Assembly (NCBI GenBank): GCA_934525845.1
Contig: CAKSZS010000002.1
Coordinates: 1-64,000, forward strand
Length of the DNA: 64,000 nucleotides
Direction: 5' to 3'
Origin: an uncultured Faecalibacterium sp.
GTDB lineage: Bacteria > Bacillota > Clostridia > Oscillospirales > Ruminococcaceae
How positions within the stretch are numbered: position 1 is the first letter of the stretch; every line of letters begins with the position of its first letter. The translations under genes were made by a program, and so were the position numbers. Of this stretch, positions 33,861 through 41,978 are shown piece by piece. The notes under the pieces are model-generated. The model had not been told where the DNA came from. It made no database searches and saw only the letters and a program-made list of their open reading frames with translations.

Positions 33861-34088
33861 TCAGTTTTCGTCAGGTGCAATGATGAGCTGGGAGCCGTCC
33901 GGGAGAACGAATGCCAGCTTTGCGCCGCAGATTGCGGCGGCCTTGGCAAGATCTTTTGCTGACCAGCTGTCCCGACGTAGCTTGTTGTTCATGGCCTGCG
34001 GGGTGGTCATGCCAAATGCTGCGGCAAAGCTGCCCTGGTCGGTTTCGGTCAGCTCCAGCAGGGCTTTGACTCTGGATGATGTGGTCAT
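33861..34088 (-). CDS. Small Cro-like HTH regulator
   Basis: This 75-residue protein is a single lambda-repressor-type helix-turn-helix: VKALLELTETDQGSFAAAFGM (helices 1-2), TTPQAMNNKLRRDSWSAKDLA (recognition region), ending GSQLIIAPDEN. AAAGGAG precedes the ATG. It is divergent from the nine-gene rightward cassette. Both promoters carry a matching TTGACTTTKKGCTTG-type word, so it probably represses the cassette and itself. Confidence 0.82.
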   Translation of the reverse strand: MTTSSRVKALLELTETDQGSFAAAFGMTTPQAMNNKLRRDSWSAKDLAKAAAICGAKLAFVLPDGSQLIIAPDEN

Positions 34089-34112
34089 TTGAAATCACTC
34101 CTTTCCGCGACA

Positions 34113-34208
34113 AGGATAGGACAGTTCCAAGCAAAAGTCAACAACAAAAAGAATTTTAAAAATAAATCAAAAACAACTTGACTTTGTGCTTGTGCAGAGT
34201 TAACATAC
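34113..34208. promoter_or_regulatory. Divergent promoters with shared operator words
   Basis: Minus strand: TTGACT (34142-34137), 18 bp, TATCCT (34118-34113). Plus strand: TTGACT (34178-34183), 17 bp, TAACAT (34201-34206). The words TTGACTTTTGCTTG and TTGACTTTGTGCTTG lie over the -35 boxes in opposite orientation. AACATAC (34202-34208), found also in the replication region, overlaps the plus -10. Confidence 0.7.
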
Positions 34209-34255
34209 AGCCACCGGAAGGGTTCCGGACAAAAAATAACGGAGGTAAACGAAAA

Positions 34256-34423
34256 ATGACAAATCTGGAAATGATGAAAAACTACATTCGGGAGCATGAC
34301 CTTGCTGGCCAGGTGCGTGAGTTGGTAGAGGCCCTTGGTATGAGCCCTGCTTCTGCTATCGAGGACGTGTACGACAGCCACACCCTTACCCGTGCAGAGT
34401 ATGCTGCTAAATATCTCGCGTGA
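34256..34423 (+). CDS. Small hypothetical protein, cassette gene 1
   Basis: This 55-residue acidic helical protein (MTNLEMMKNYIREHDL...) carries AEYAAKYLA at the end. ACGGAGGTAA gives the start at 34256. The family is not recognised. It heads the rightward cassette of nine small genes. Confidence 0.75.
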   Translation: MTNLEMMKNYIREHDLAGQVRELVEALGMSPASAIEDVYDSHTLTRAEYAAKYLA

Positions 34424-34440
34424 TGAAGGAGGGCTGAACC

Positions 34441-34620
34441 ATGGAGCGTATGGGTATTGACGAAATCAGGGCCGCCGCTGATCCGGTGGCCACCTGCAAG
34501 GAGCAGATCCGCCGCTGGAAGATTTCCTACTCCCGCTACTGCGGGAGCCGCCGTGGGGGCCTGTACTACGAAGAAAACATCAGAGAGCTGTACGAGCTGC
34601 TGAAAGAGTTGGAGGACTGA
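34441..34620 (+). CDS. Small hypothetical protein, cassette gene 2
   Basis: This 59-residue frame reads MERMGIDEIRAAADPVATCK and ends ELYELLKELED. It has AAGGAGG at good spacing. Basic in the middle (RRWKISYSRYCGSRRGG) and acidic at the ends. The family is unknown. Its spacing to the neighbours (17 bp before, 3 bp after) fits an operon. Confidence 0.72.
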   Translation: MERMGIDEIRAAADPVATCKEQIRRWKISYSRYCGSRRGGLYYEENIRELYELLKELED

Positions 34621-34623
34621 ACC

Positions 34624-34905
34624 ATGAAAAAGAATGAACTGTTTGAACTGGCCGAGCGCCTGCACATGGAGCCCCTGATGGTGGCCACGGATGTCCGGGA
34701 GTGCTATGGCGAGACGGTGATCGTGAACGAATATCAGACCGGGTTCCAGCTGGATGCTGAAGAGCTGGTGCCGGAGATCGAGCGTCTGATGGGGCCTGCG
34801 GATGCTGATAAGGCTGTTACTCCGGTTCGTATGGTAGCAGGTACGAAGTTCTATCGGTATCAGCTGTTCGCACCGAGCAACTGGTTTGAACGTGAGGAGG
34901 ACTGA
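34624..34905 (+). CDS. Small hypothetical protein, cassette gene 3
   Basis: This 93-residue acidic protein starts MKKNELFELAERLHMEPLMV. No known motif. It follows gene 2 by 3 bp and has TTGGAGGACT as ribosome site. Confidence 0.75.
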   Translation: MKKNELFELAERLHMEPLMVATDVRECYGETVIVNEYQTGFQLDAEELVPEIERLMGPADADKAVTPVRMVAGTKFYRYQLFAPSNWFEREED

Positions 34906-34908
34906 ACT

Positions 34909-35142
34909 ATGAAGAGCCTGAAAGTTGTGTACGAGTCTGAGGCCACTGACTGTGGCATCCCCGTCCGGAGGGAGATCGTCGGCGTGGTGAGCGTCAAGTC
35001 CGGCTGGTGGGAACGGCTGTGCCGGAGCCGCGACACCGAATCCGCACGATGCGCAATCGACCTTCGGGTCGCTGCCCAGGAGAAGGCCGCAGGCCGGAAG
35101 TTCATTTTCGGCAGCGTTCGTTCGTATCAGCTTGTGAAGTGA
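34909..35142 (+). CDS. Small hypothetical protein, cassette gene 4 (paralogue of gene 7)
   Basis: This 77-residue protein ends AGRKFIFGSVRSYQLVK, which matches the end of cassette gene 7 (QGRRFVDGSIKHYELVK). Both begin with a short MK(S/T)L strand and a Glu-rich stretch, so they look like diverged duplicates. The family is unknown. GAGGAGGACT precedes the ATG. Confidence 0.75.
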   Translation: MKSLKVVYESEATDCGIPVRREIVGVVSVKSGWWERLCRSRDTESARCAIDLRVAAQEKAAGRKFIFGSVRSYQLVK

Positions 35143-35156
35143 GGGGAGAGAGAACT

Positions 35157-35417
35157 ATGAACAAGGCATATGTTGATTCGCTGCAGCAGGGTGTCCGCGC
35201 GCTGGCATTCAATCTGGATACTTACTGGTGCCTGGCACACCATCCGGAGCTGTCGGAGGAGGAGCGCCAGCGGGATGAATCCGGGTACTTCGGATTTGTC
35301 ACTGCGCTGGTGATGCTGGGCGGCAGCTACTGGCGGGACGAGAAAGGGCACCACAGGGTGTTCTTGGCGGGGCTGTCCAGCCGTGACACCGACGAGTACA
35401 CCAACAAGGAGGGCTGA
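35157..35417 (+). CDS. Small hypothetical protein, cassette gene 5
   Basis: This 86-residue protein starts MNKAYVDSLQQGVRALAFNL. No motif is recognised. GGGGAGAG precedes the ATG at 35157, and the upstream in-frame stretch overlaps gene 4, so it is excluded. Confidence 0.72.
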   Translation: MNKAYVDSLQQGVRALAFNLDTYWCLAHHPELSEEERQRDESGYFGFVTALVMLGGSYWRDEKGHHRVFLAGLSSRDTDEYTNKEG

Positions 35418-35420
35418 ATC

Positions 35421-35849
35421 ATGAAATTCTATTACAAGGGCCAGCTAGTGCGCACCAGCAAGACGCACACCTACCACTGGGCGATCCTCGAGGAGCTGGA
35501 GGACGGCACTCTGAAGATCTACGGCTGCCGGGAAGACCGGGCGGCAGCCGATGCAGAACTGGCGCGGGTGCTCCGCAGGGGACACCCCTATGCAATGGTC
35601 GCGGCCCTGGACACCGACCCTCAGCCTGCCGCGCTGACCCTCGCCCAGTTCATGGCGCTGGCGCGGGAGCACTACACCACCGGGGGCGGCAGTTATGCGG
35701 AGTGCTGGGACGAGCGTACCTTCGCCTACTTCGTGAAGGAGTTCGGCCCCATCACCAAGGCCCGGGCGCTGCAGATGTTCGCTGCGGCGTTCGACGAGGA
35801 GAAGGAAGAACGGGCAATTGCCCAGGCGGCTAAGAAGGGAGAATGGTGA
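35421..35849 (+). CDS. Hypothetical protein, cassette gene 6
   Basis: At 142 residues this is the largest cassette protein. The N-terminal half is beta-rich (YYKGQLVRTSKTHTYHWAIL, then DGTLKIYGCRED), and the C-terminal half helical (FAYFVKEFGPITKARALQMF). The family is unknown. AAGGAGG precedes the ATG. Confidence 0.75.
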   Translation: MKFYYKGQLVRTSKTHTYHWAILEELEDGTLKIYGCREDRAAADAELARVLRRGHPYAMVAALDTDPQPAALTLAQFMALAREHYTTGGGSYAECWDERTFAYFVKEFGPITKARALQMFAAAFDEEKEERAIAQAAKKGEW

Positions 35850-35851
35850 TT

Positions 35852-36100
35852 ATGAAAACGCTGAACATTACTTATGACACCGTGGAGATCGAGAACGGTG
35901 AGAAGATCGTCGGGGAGACCTGCTACCCCGTCAAGATGCAGGACGCGCTGGCAGAACAGCTGCTCCGCGACCCCAGCTCCTGCGGGGTCATTGACACGGC
36001 CCGCCTCGAGTTCCTGCTGCAAAGTGTGGAGATCCTGCAGGGCCGGAGATTCGTGGACGGCAGCATCAAGCATTACGAACTGGTGAAGGGAACTGAATGA
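35852..36100 (+). CDS. Small hypothetical protein, cassette gene 7 (paralogue of gene 4)
   Basis: This 82-residue acidic protein starts MKTLNITYDTVEIENGEKIV. Its C-terminus QGRRFVDGSIKHYELVK is shared with gene 4. An ATG at 35843 is an alternative start, but the ribosome site suits 35852 better. Function unknown. Confidence 0.72.
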   Translation: MKTLNITYDTVEIENGEKIVGETCYPVKMQDALAEQLLRDPSSCGVIDTARLEFLLQSVEILQGRRFVDGSIKHYELVKGTE

Positions 36101-36369
36101 TGAAGAAGGTCAACGTGTTGGTCTATAACGATGAACTGGAAACGCTGCAAGCGCAATTTTCTAACGAGGATGACGGCATCCAGATTTTCAATCGCAATTC
36201 GCTTTGGTCGGATGCCCCGGTGAGCTTGGGTGTCCAGTGGGCGTCCTTCGGGACCAAGAGCCCGGCGGAAGCTGCCGAGTATGCAAACCGGATTCTGGAT
36301 GCTGCCATGGCGGCAGAGAACTTCGTGTACAATGGCTATGTAGTGGACTACGGTGGGGGTGATCAGTGA
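36100..36369 (+). CDS. Small hypothetical protein, cassette gene 8
   Basis: This 89-residue acidic protein (MKKVNVLVYNDELETLQAQF) ends VYNGYVVDYGGGDQ. A double ATG (36097 and 36100) overlaps the stop of gene 7. The family is unknown. The SPAEAAEYANRILDAAMAAE stretch is a likely helix. Confidence 0.7.
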   Translation: MKKVNVLVYNDELETLQAQFSNEDDGIQIFNRNSLWSDAPVSLGVQWASFGTKSPAEAAEYANRILDAAMAAENFVYNGYVVDYGGGDQ

Positions 36370-36647
36370 TGCGTGGATTCCGGGCTGAAATGGGTGGCCA
36401 GTTCTGGCATGAAGGTCAGACTGAAAGGAACGGGCATCTGTTCCGGTGGGAGGCCAAGGTTTACCCCGAGGCCGGCGAATCTGGTGTCAACGGGGGAAAG
36501 GTATCGAAGCTCTGGATCGCCGAGCTGCCTCCCGGCGAGGTCCGGTACTGGCAGGAGGCCGCCTACTATGATCGAGGGTGGTGCACGCTGCCGTCCACGC
36601 AGGAGGCGATGGATTTCGTGGACGAGCTGCTGGAACATTTCAAATGA
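36369..36647 (+). CDS. Small hypothetical protein, cassette gene 9
   Basis: This 92-residue protein starts MRGFRAEMGGQFWHEGQTER. Its ATG overlaps the stop of gene 8 (TGATG). It is Trp- and Glu-rich and of unknown family. The cassette terminator follows 13 bp later. Confidence 0.72.
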   Translation: MRGFRAEMGGQFWHEGQTERNGHLFRWEAKVYPEAGESGVNGGKVSKLWIAELPPGEVRYWQEAAYYDRGWCTLPSTQEAMDFVDELLEHFK

Positions 36648-36660
36648 ATTACTCAACAAG

Positions 36661-36694
36661 AAAAGCCCTGAAGGTACATTCCCTCAGGGCTTTT
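36661..36694. terminator. Bidirectional terminator between cassette and lipoprotein gene
   Basis: AAAAGCCCTGA (36661-36671) pairs with TCAGGGCTTTT (36684-36694). It closes the rightward cassette and the leftward lipoprotein gene. Confidence 0.88.
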
Positions 36695-36708
36695 GCTCTG
36701 CTTATTTC

Positions 36709-37233
36709 TCAGCGGATCTGCTCGATCTCGCCGGTCTCCATATCCACAAAATATTCCGCCAGAACGGTGCCGCTGCCCAGCAGGTCAGCGTCGTGCTCCT
36801 CTTTGGAGACGTAGTCCTGCACGGTCACATCCAAACTGCCGCCCGACACCATGATCTTCGTGGTGGTGTTGTAGTTGAAGTTCACGATGAAGTGGATCTC
36901 ACTGTCGTCGGTGAAATACTGCTTGTAGTAGTCCAGCGCATACTCGCTCATGTCAATGTTCTCTGCGATCAGCGAAATGCGCCAGTTGCCGGTTTTGTCG
37001 TTGCGGACCTTGCTCACCGTGAACTTGATGCCGTCCAGGGGCGAGGATTCTGCGGTTGCTTCGCTCTCCGGTGCGGCGCTGGTGCTATCTGCGACGCTCT
37101 CGCTCACGGAACTGGCCGGAGTACTGGATGCTGCGCTGCTGGCGGTGCCGGAAGAGCTGCCGCCGCAGGCGGTCAGGCCGAGTGCGAGGGCGAGCAGCAC
37201 AATGCCCGCCCGGATTTTATTCTTGATCTTCAT
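36709..37233 (-). CDS. Prophage-encoded lipoprotein
   Basis: This 174-residue protein has a lipoprotein signal (MKIKNKIRAGIVLLALALGL then TAC, Cys at 23), a Ser/Ala/Thr-rich linker (about 25-65), and a C-terminal beta-rich domain of about 110 residues. It should be anchored on the outer face of the membrane. It has its own sigma-A promoter (37291-37263) and terminator inside the late region, so it is likely made in lysogens. A role in superinfection exclusion or host surface change is possible but unproven. Confidence 0.82.
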   Translation of the reverse strand: MKIKNKIRAGIVLLALALGLTACGGSSSGTASSAASSTPASSVSESVADSTSAAPESEATAESSPLDGIKFTVSKVRNDKTGNWRISLIAENIDMSEYALDYYKQYFTDDSEIHFIVNFNYNTTTKIMVSGGSLDVTVQDYVSKEEHDADLLGSGTVLAEYFVDMETGEIEQIR

Positions 37234-37262
37234 AGTGTGAAACCTCCTTTATTCTGGCCTGA

Positions 37263-37291
37263 ATTATAGCACGGCCTTTTCAGAAAGTCCA
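37263..37291 (-). promoter_or_regulatory. Host-type promoter of the lipoprotein gene
   Basis: On the minus strand TGGACT (37291-37286), 17 bp, TATAAT (37268-37263), with an extended TGC before the -10 box. It differs from the phage late promoter element. Confidence 0.75.
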
Positions 37292-37298
37292 GCACGGT

Positions 37299-38507
37299 TT
37301 ATTTTCTCGCCTGTGCGGCTGCGCTGGCTGCTTCGCTGCGGCCAAAGCCGGGCACGCTCTCCCGCAGCTGGTACTGCTGCAGCCCGGTCTGGTGCAGGAA
37401 GTCTTTCAGCTTCGCACGAGAGGCTGCCAGCTTGGCCGCTGCGGCCTTTTCTGCGTCCTTCTGGCCGCTTTCCTTGGCGACCAGAAAAGCCCGCTTGTCG
37501 GCCCGGATCTGGCGCTCCTGGGCACGCTGCATCTGGGTGGCCTTATACCGCCCGATGCCCTTGCCGTTGTAGGTCACAGTGGCAGCATTGATCGCAGCCA
37601 GCCGTTCGGGAGTGTAGCTGCGCACACTTGCGCCCTCCCAGTACATCGACCAGTTGTGGGCACAGTTGGCACCCATGAAGCCCCGCACGTCACCGTAGCC
37701 GATGTCGTCCAGTGAGAGGTACCCGTGCCGTCCGCTGCGGCTGACGATTTGGCCCTGCCACCAGCTGTGGTTGGTCAGATCCTGCCCGCCGTCGCCGGTG
37801 CGGGCACCGATGTGGGCGTCCAGCTCCATGAGGTCACAGCCCAGTTGGTCGGCGTTGTATCGGGTGATCTCTCCGGCGGTCTGGTTGATGCCGGTGCGGG
37901 TGGCCCGCAGGACTACCACGTCCAGGGTGTCCACATGGCCGCTGGGGTAGGTGATAGCCCCGACGCCCTTTGCCGCCAGCTCCTTCAGCGCCCGGCGGGC
38001 TGCATCGTCGGAGCTGAACGCGCCGCTGGCGGCATCCATGTGGGCCATGTCCAGATAATATGCCAGCTGCCACTGGGTAGTCTCCACCATGTTCTGGTTG
38101 CCCATCACCGCCCGGGTCTGGGTCAGGTTGTACAGGGTGTTCATGGTGCGCCGGTAGCCGCTTTCCAACAGCTGCTGCGCTTCCTCGCTGTCGCCCAGCG
38201 GGGTCAGGGTACGCCCGGCGGCTGCTGCATCCCGCACATCCTTGGTGTATGCCTGCTGCATTGCCTGGGCAAACACAGCGGCTTCCTGGGGCCCCAGCTC
38301 CTGCGCGATGTGCTGCATCTGCCGCAGCAGATACGCCCGGCTCGCGCCCAGCGCCTGCGCCCGGAAGCTCTGCCACTCGGCTGTGGAGGTGATCTTGCCC
38401 GCCTTGACGATCCGGCGCACCATGTCCCGCAGGATGCGCTCGTTCAGCTCGTCCCACGGGGCCGCCATAAGCCCGGCGTAGCCGTTGACTTCCTCCGGGG
38501 TCAGCAT
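37299..38507 (-). CDS. Phage minor head protein (Phage_min_cap2/MuF-like)
   Basis: This 402-residue protein lies downstream of the portal gene and matches phage minor capsid protein 2: LTPEEVNGYAGLMAAPWDELNERILRDM type opening, and the central LDAHIGARTGDGG. HSWWQGQIVSRSG and RGFMGANCAHNW resemble the conserved His/Cys motif of SPP1 gp7/MuF head-morphogenesis proteins. It does not carry a C-terminal toxin domain. Separate ART-like genes occur upstream instead. Confidence 0.88.
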   Translation of the reverse strand: MLTPEEVNGYAGLMAAPWDELNERILRDMVRRIVKAGKITSTAEWQSFRAQALGASRAYLLRQMQHIAQELGPQEAAVFAQAMQQAYTKDVRDAAAAGRTLTPLGDSEEAQQLLESGYRRTMNTLYNLTQTRAVMGNQNMVETTQWQLAYYLDMAHMDAASGAFSSDDAARRALKELAAKGVGAITYPSGHVDTLDVVVLRATRTGINQTAGEITRYNADQLGCDLMELDAHIGARTGDGGQDLTNHSWWQGQIVSRSGRHGYLSLDDIGYGDVRGFMGANCAHNWSMYWEGASVRSYTPERLAAINAATVTYNGKGIGRYKATQMQRAQERQIRADKRAFLVAKESGQKDAEKAAAAKLAASRAKLKDFLHQTGLQQYQLRESVPGFGRSEAASAAAQARK

Positions 38508-38695
38508 GGCGTTACCCGGTGGTAGCGGCCACCCTCCACCGTGACCTCAAAGCCCAGCATCCGGACGATGCGCAGGGCCTCGTAGTATTTCTCCCACAGC
38601 GCAGGGCTGCGCAGGATGCGTGCATTCGCCATCAGCCAGTCCAGCCGTTCTGCGGTCTGCTTCATCCGGGCAAACTTCTCTTTAGCCGTCGCCAT
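38501..38695 (-). CDS. Small hypothetical protein between portal and minor head genes
   Basis: This 64-residue basic helical protein (MATAKEKFARMKQTAERLDW) overlaps the portal gene at its start and the minor head gene at its end, so it is translationally coupled to both. The family is unknown. Confidence 0.7.
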   Translation of the reverse strand: MATAKEKFARMKQTAERLDWLMANARILRSPALWEKYYEALRIVRMLGFEVTVEGGRYHRVTPC

Positions 38696-40205
38696 TGTCG
38701 ATCACTCCTTTCAGGATGTCATTGGCCCCAGCCTCCTGCTGGATGGCCTGCACTGCCCGTGTAGCGGTCTCTTCGTCCTCGCCGAAGAAATGCATCCGAT
38801 ACTCGGTCTTGCTGCGCAGGCCCATGCTGACCTCCTGCTGCCACTGGGCCATTTCGGACAGGCGGTCCAGGATGATGCTGTCGTCCCACTTGAAGGAGAC
38901 GTTCAGTTTGCCCTTCCCGGGGGCGTCCGAGATGTGGTCGGCCCAGTAGTCCAGGGCATCGATCAGGCCGCGCAGGGCGTCCTCCAGGGCTGCCTGAAGG
39001 TCGGAAACGGTGGAGTACAGCTTCTGCTTGCTGCTGACGATCTCGGTGGCGGTCTTCTCCACGTCCGCCACCTGGGACAGCACGCCGAAGCTCAGGCCCG
39101 CGTGGCTCTCTACGTTGCGCAGATACTGGTTCAGGCCGGACAGGTAGCTGCCATCCCGCAGGGCGGGGGAGAACACCTGGTAGAAGGGCGCTCCGTCCGT
39201 GATGCCGGTGTTGACGTTAATGCCATGGAACAGCCGCTCCCGGTGGTGCGGGGCCGTGCTGTCGATGGCTTCCGGGGGCACACCGTATTCCTTGAGCGCC
39301 TGTGCCTTGGACAGCTGCTGCCCGGCGGCGCTGGGCTTGAGAAATTTCTCGTCGGTGTCCACCGCCAGCTCGCCGCCCTCGTATTCCCAGTCCAGACGAG
39401 TGTACTGTTCGTCGGCGTCGATGATCTGTTTGCGTGCGGGCTCGAACATGGCCGCGCCCAGCTCACTGTCCGGCTCCACGCTGTTGACGATGGGCGTCAC
39501 GAAGTAGCCGACCGGGAGCTTTTCCAGCCCGGTGAGGTAGGCCACGGGCTGGATCTCGTCCCATTCGGGGCGGATGCTCAGATCCTCCGGGCTGCCCAGG
39601 CTGTCCTGGGTGGCGCTGCGGAAGGCCAGATTGACCACCTTGATGCAGGGGAACTGTGCGGGTGCTGCAAGGTCGTAATCCTCCAGCTGCGCCAGCTCAG
39701 CGTCCCTCAGGTCCTGTCTGCGCTCCAAAACGTGCATCCACTCCATGCGGTGGTAGTAGTTGTCGTCGTCCTGGATGGTGTCGATGAACACGCCCTCGGT
39801 CAGGCTGCCCTCCACGTCGTGTGCCACAGGGAAATACCGGGACGCGTTGCAGAAGGTAATGCCCAGCTTCTTGCCGCTCTGGTAGGGCTTCCAGATGCCG
39901 CTGCCCAGCGCCAGCGCCACCGTGAAGATGCGTCGTCTGCGGGGCGTGAGCACCCGCTGCAGCTGGGTGTTGATCCAGTCGGCGCGGTCGCTGCCCTCCA
40001 CGGTCGCTTCCAGCTCCAGCGTGGTCAGCCGGGCCAGCTCGGCGCAGATCAGCGCGGGAAGGTCCAGCGTGAGGGTCTCGGGGTTCTTGTCCAGCGGCAG
40101 GCCGTCAATGGCGGCGTCGTACCATTCCTCGATGGCCCGCTGCATCCGGTCGGTGACCAGGGTCTTGCAGCCGATGATGTTCTCAATGTCGGCGTGGTTT
40201 ATCAT
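38682..40205 (-). CDS. Phage portal protein
   Basis: This 507-residue protein sits between terminase and head genes and has the SPP1 Gp6-like portal layout: an N-terminal clip region with WYDAAIDGLPLD, a central LGSGIWKPYQSGKKLGITFC and HDVEGSLTEGVFID, and a C-terminal helical barrel with SAGLSFGVLSQVADVEKTATEIVSSKQK. It forms the dodecameric DNA entry ring. Its start overlaps the terminase stop by 4 bp. Confidence 0.92.
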   Translation of the reverse strand: MINHADIENIIGCKTLVTDRMQRAIEEWYDAAIDGLPLDKNPETLTLDLPALICAELARLTTLELEATVEGSDRADWINTQLQRVLTPRRRRIFTVALALGSGIWKPYQSGKKLGITFCNASRYFPVAHDVEGSLTEGVFIDTIQDDDNYYHRMEWMHVLERRQDLRDAELAQLEDYDLAAPAQFPCIKVVNLAFRSATQDSLGSPEDLSIRPEWDEIQPVAYLTGLEKLPVGYFVTPIVNSVEPDSELGAAMFEPARKQIIDADEQYTRLDWEYEGGELAVDTDEKFLKPSAAGQQLSKAQALKEYGVPPEAIDSTAPHHRERLFHGINVNTGITDGAPFYQVFSPALRDGSYLSGLNQYLRNVESHAGLSFGVLSQVADVEKTATEIVSSKQKLYSTVSDLQAALEDALRGLIDALDYWADHISDAPGKGKLNVSFKWDDSIILDRLSEMAQWQQEVSMGLRSKTEYRMHFFGEDEETATRAVQAIQQEAGANDILKGVIDNGDG

Positions 40206-41494
40206 GCGTTCTGTACACCTCTCTTCTGCCAGATGTCCTCCAGGGCATACCGGGTCATGTCGATGCTGTGGTTGGCGGCATCGACAAAGCCCGGCAGCAC
40301 CTCGCCGGTCTTCTTGTCAATGGCGTATTCGTATTCGGAAAATTCCCGGGCCGTCCAGGGGCAGCGCTGGGGGTCGATGACGATCTTTGCACGGCTCTGC
40401 AGCCACTTCATGCCGTCGGTCACGCTGGTGCCGCCGTGGGCCGCATACTTCCGGCAGCCCCGCAGGCGGTTAAAGCCCAGATCGCGCAGTGTAGCGATGG
40501 AACGGTTGGCCGCGCTGTCGCCGATGATCTCTTCGTGCAGGTGCTTTTTCAGTGCTTCCGCCAGCTGGGCATCGGTCTCTTTCTGGGCACGGTGCTCCTC
40601 GTAGATGTAGATGGTCTGCCGGGCGTGGTCGTAACTCATGCCGCCGAAGTGGTTCGGGTCAGGATACCAGCCGAAGTCCAGGCCGTAATAGCGGCGGTCG
40701 AACCCTGCGATCTCCTCGCTGGTGATGGGCCGCAGTTCCAGATTCTCAAAGACGGCGGTGCCGCAGCCCACCACCTCGCCCAGATACTCGTGGGCATAAG
40801 CCACCGGGTCCCGCTGCCTGAGGGTCTCGGCGTCGTCGAAGAAGCGGGGACCCAGCCACTCGGGCGGGGTGGTCAGGTAGGTGGTGTGGTGCCGGAACTG
40901 CTTCGGCTTTGGCTCCCGCTTGTACCGGTTGACCCAATGCCGCGCCATAGCGGGGGAGTTAAAAGTCTTGAAGGAGAAGCTGAACGGGCCGCCGCGGAAC
41001 ACCGACTGCTCCACGTTTCGCACTTCCTCCGGGCCGTCGTACTGGTCGAACTCTTCAAAGTGCATCACGCCGAAATAGCCAAACGGTACCGCAATGGATT
41101 TCAGCTTGCCGGGGTCGTCCAGACCGTAGAACTGGATGGTCTGCCCGGTGGGGATATAGGTCAGGGTATAGGGCTTCTTGGTCTGCTTCCACAGATGCCG
41201 GATGCCCATGCGGTCGATCACGCGGTTGTACTCCGGCCAGACGCTGGTGGCCAGGGTGTTGCCCACCTTGCGTAGGACGACCGCGTGGATGTTCGGCACC
41301 CGCATCACCAGCAGCACTACCTCGGTGGCGGCAAAGGTGGACTTGAGAGAGCCGCGTCCGCCGTCGCCCAGATATTCGTTGTACTCGCCCGACCAGATGG
41401 CGGTGTGGGCAGCGTAGTATTCAGGGATGATCAGGCTGCTTAGTTTCAGCTGTTGTTTCAGCAGGTTTGGAGGCTGCCGTCTTTGGTATGTCAT
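40202..41494 (-). CDS. terL: Terminase large subunit (PBSX type)
   Basis: This 430-residue packaging motor has Walker A GGRGSLKST (about 45-53), Walker B FGVMHFEEFDQ, and nuclease-domain acids in YYGLDFGWYPDP (about 262) and later. It cuts and pumps phage DNA through the portal. The ATG at 41494 is chosen because GGAAAGGTGGTG precedes it. It overlaps the small subunit gene by about 70 bp. Confidence 0.93.
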   Translation of the reverse strand: MTYQRRQPPNLLKQQLKLSSLIIPEYYAAHTAIWSGEYNEYLGDGGRGSLKSTFAATEVVLLVMRVPNIHAVVLRKVGNTLATSVWPEYNRVIDRMGIRHLWKQTKKPYTLTYIPTGQTIQFYGLDDPGKLKSIAVPFGYFGVMHFEEFDQYDGPEEVRNVEQSVFRGGPFSFSFKTFNSPAMARHWVNRYKREPKPKQFRHHTTYLTTPPEWLGPRFFDDAETLRQRDPVAYAHEYLGEVVGCGTAVFENLELRPITSEEIAGFDRRYYGLDFGWYPDPNHFGGMSYDHARQTIYIYEEHRAQKETDAQLAEALKKHLHEEIIGDSAANRSIATLRDLGFNRLRGCRKYAAHGGTSVTDGMKWLQSRAKIVIDPQRCPWTAREFSEYEYAIDKKTGEVLPGFVDAANHSIDMTRYALEDIWQKRGVQNA

Positions 41495-41831
41495 CCACAA
41501 ACACCACCTTTCCATCGTAACCTCTCAGCTCCGGGTGCTCGCTCCAATGCTCCGGGTCGCGGTTTTTCAAAAAGAAGCACATCGCGCCCAGGTCGCCGCT
41601 CTGCGCCTTTTTGAACAGCGCGTTCTCCACGCTGGCCAGCGCTGCCTCCGCGCCTACGCTGATGGCCTGCTTGATGCGCGGGTCCTGCGTGCACCAGCGC
41701 CGGAAGGTGCGCACCGGCACGCCGATCTGTTCGCAGATCTCCGCCTGTGTCAGACCATGCATCGCCAGCCGCTGCAATCGCAGCAGACCGCTGGGGCTGT
41801 TCCATTTGCTGATTTGGGATTCTCGTGCCAA
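41421..41831 (-). CDS. terS: Terminase small subunit
   Basis: This 136-residue protein has an HTH in LAMHGLTQAEICEQIGVPVRTFRRW (about 22-46), a helical middle (VGAEAALASVENALFKKAQSG), and DPEHWSEHPE. It should recognise the packaging site. It starts at TTG 41831 behind GGAGGTGAAACC. A large hairpin lies between it and the methylase gene. Confidence 0.88.
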   Translation of the reverse strand: MARESQISKWNSPSGLLRLQRLAMHGLTQAEICEQIGVPVRTFRRWCTQDPRIKQAISVGAEAALASVENALFKKAQSGDLGAMCFFLKNRDPEHWSEHPELRGYDGKVVFVDDIPKTAASKPAETTAETKQPDHP

Positions 41832-41852
41832 GGTTTCACCTCCGTATACGGG

Positions 41853-41921
41853 AAAACGGCACGCACCGGCTCTGCTTCCAGAGCCCTGCGGGCGGAGGTT
41901 GACCCGTGTGCGTGCCGTTTT
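41853..41921 (-). terminator. Long hairpin between methylase and terminase genes
   Basis: AAAACGGCACGCAC (41853-41866) pairs with GTGCGTGCCGTTTT (about 41908-41921). The loop holds a second hairpin, GGCTCTG/CAGAGCC. It is probably a partial terminator, since no late promoter element is visible for the terminase genes. Confidence 0.7.
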
Positions 41922-41978
41922 GGCTAAGATAAAACCGGGGCGGGAAAGGAGTAAAAACCCACCCCGGCGGGGGAATGG

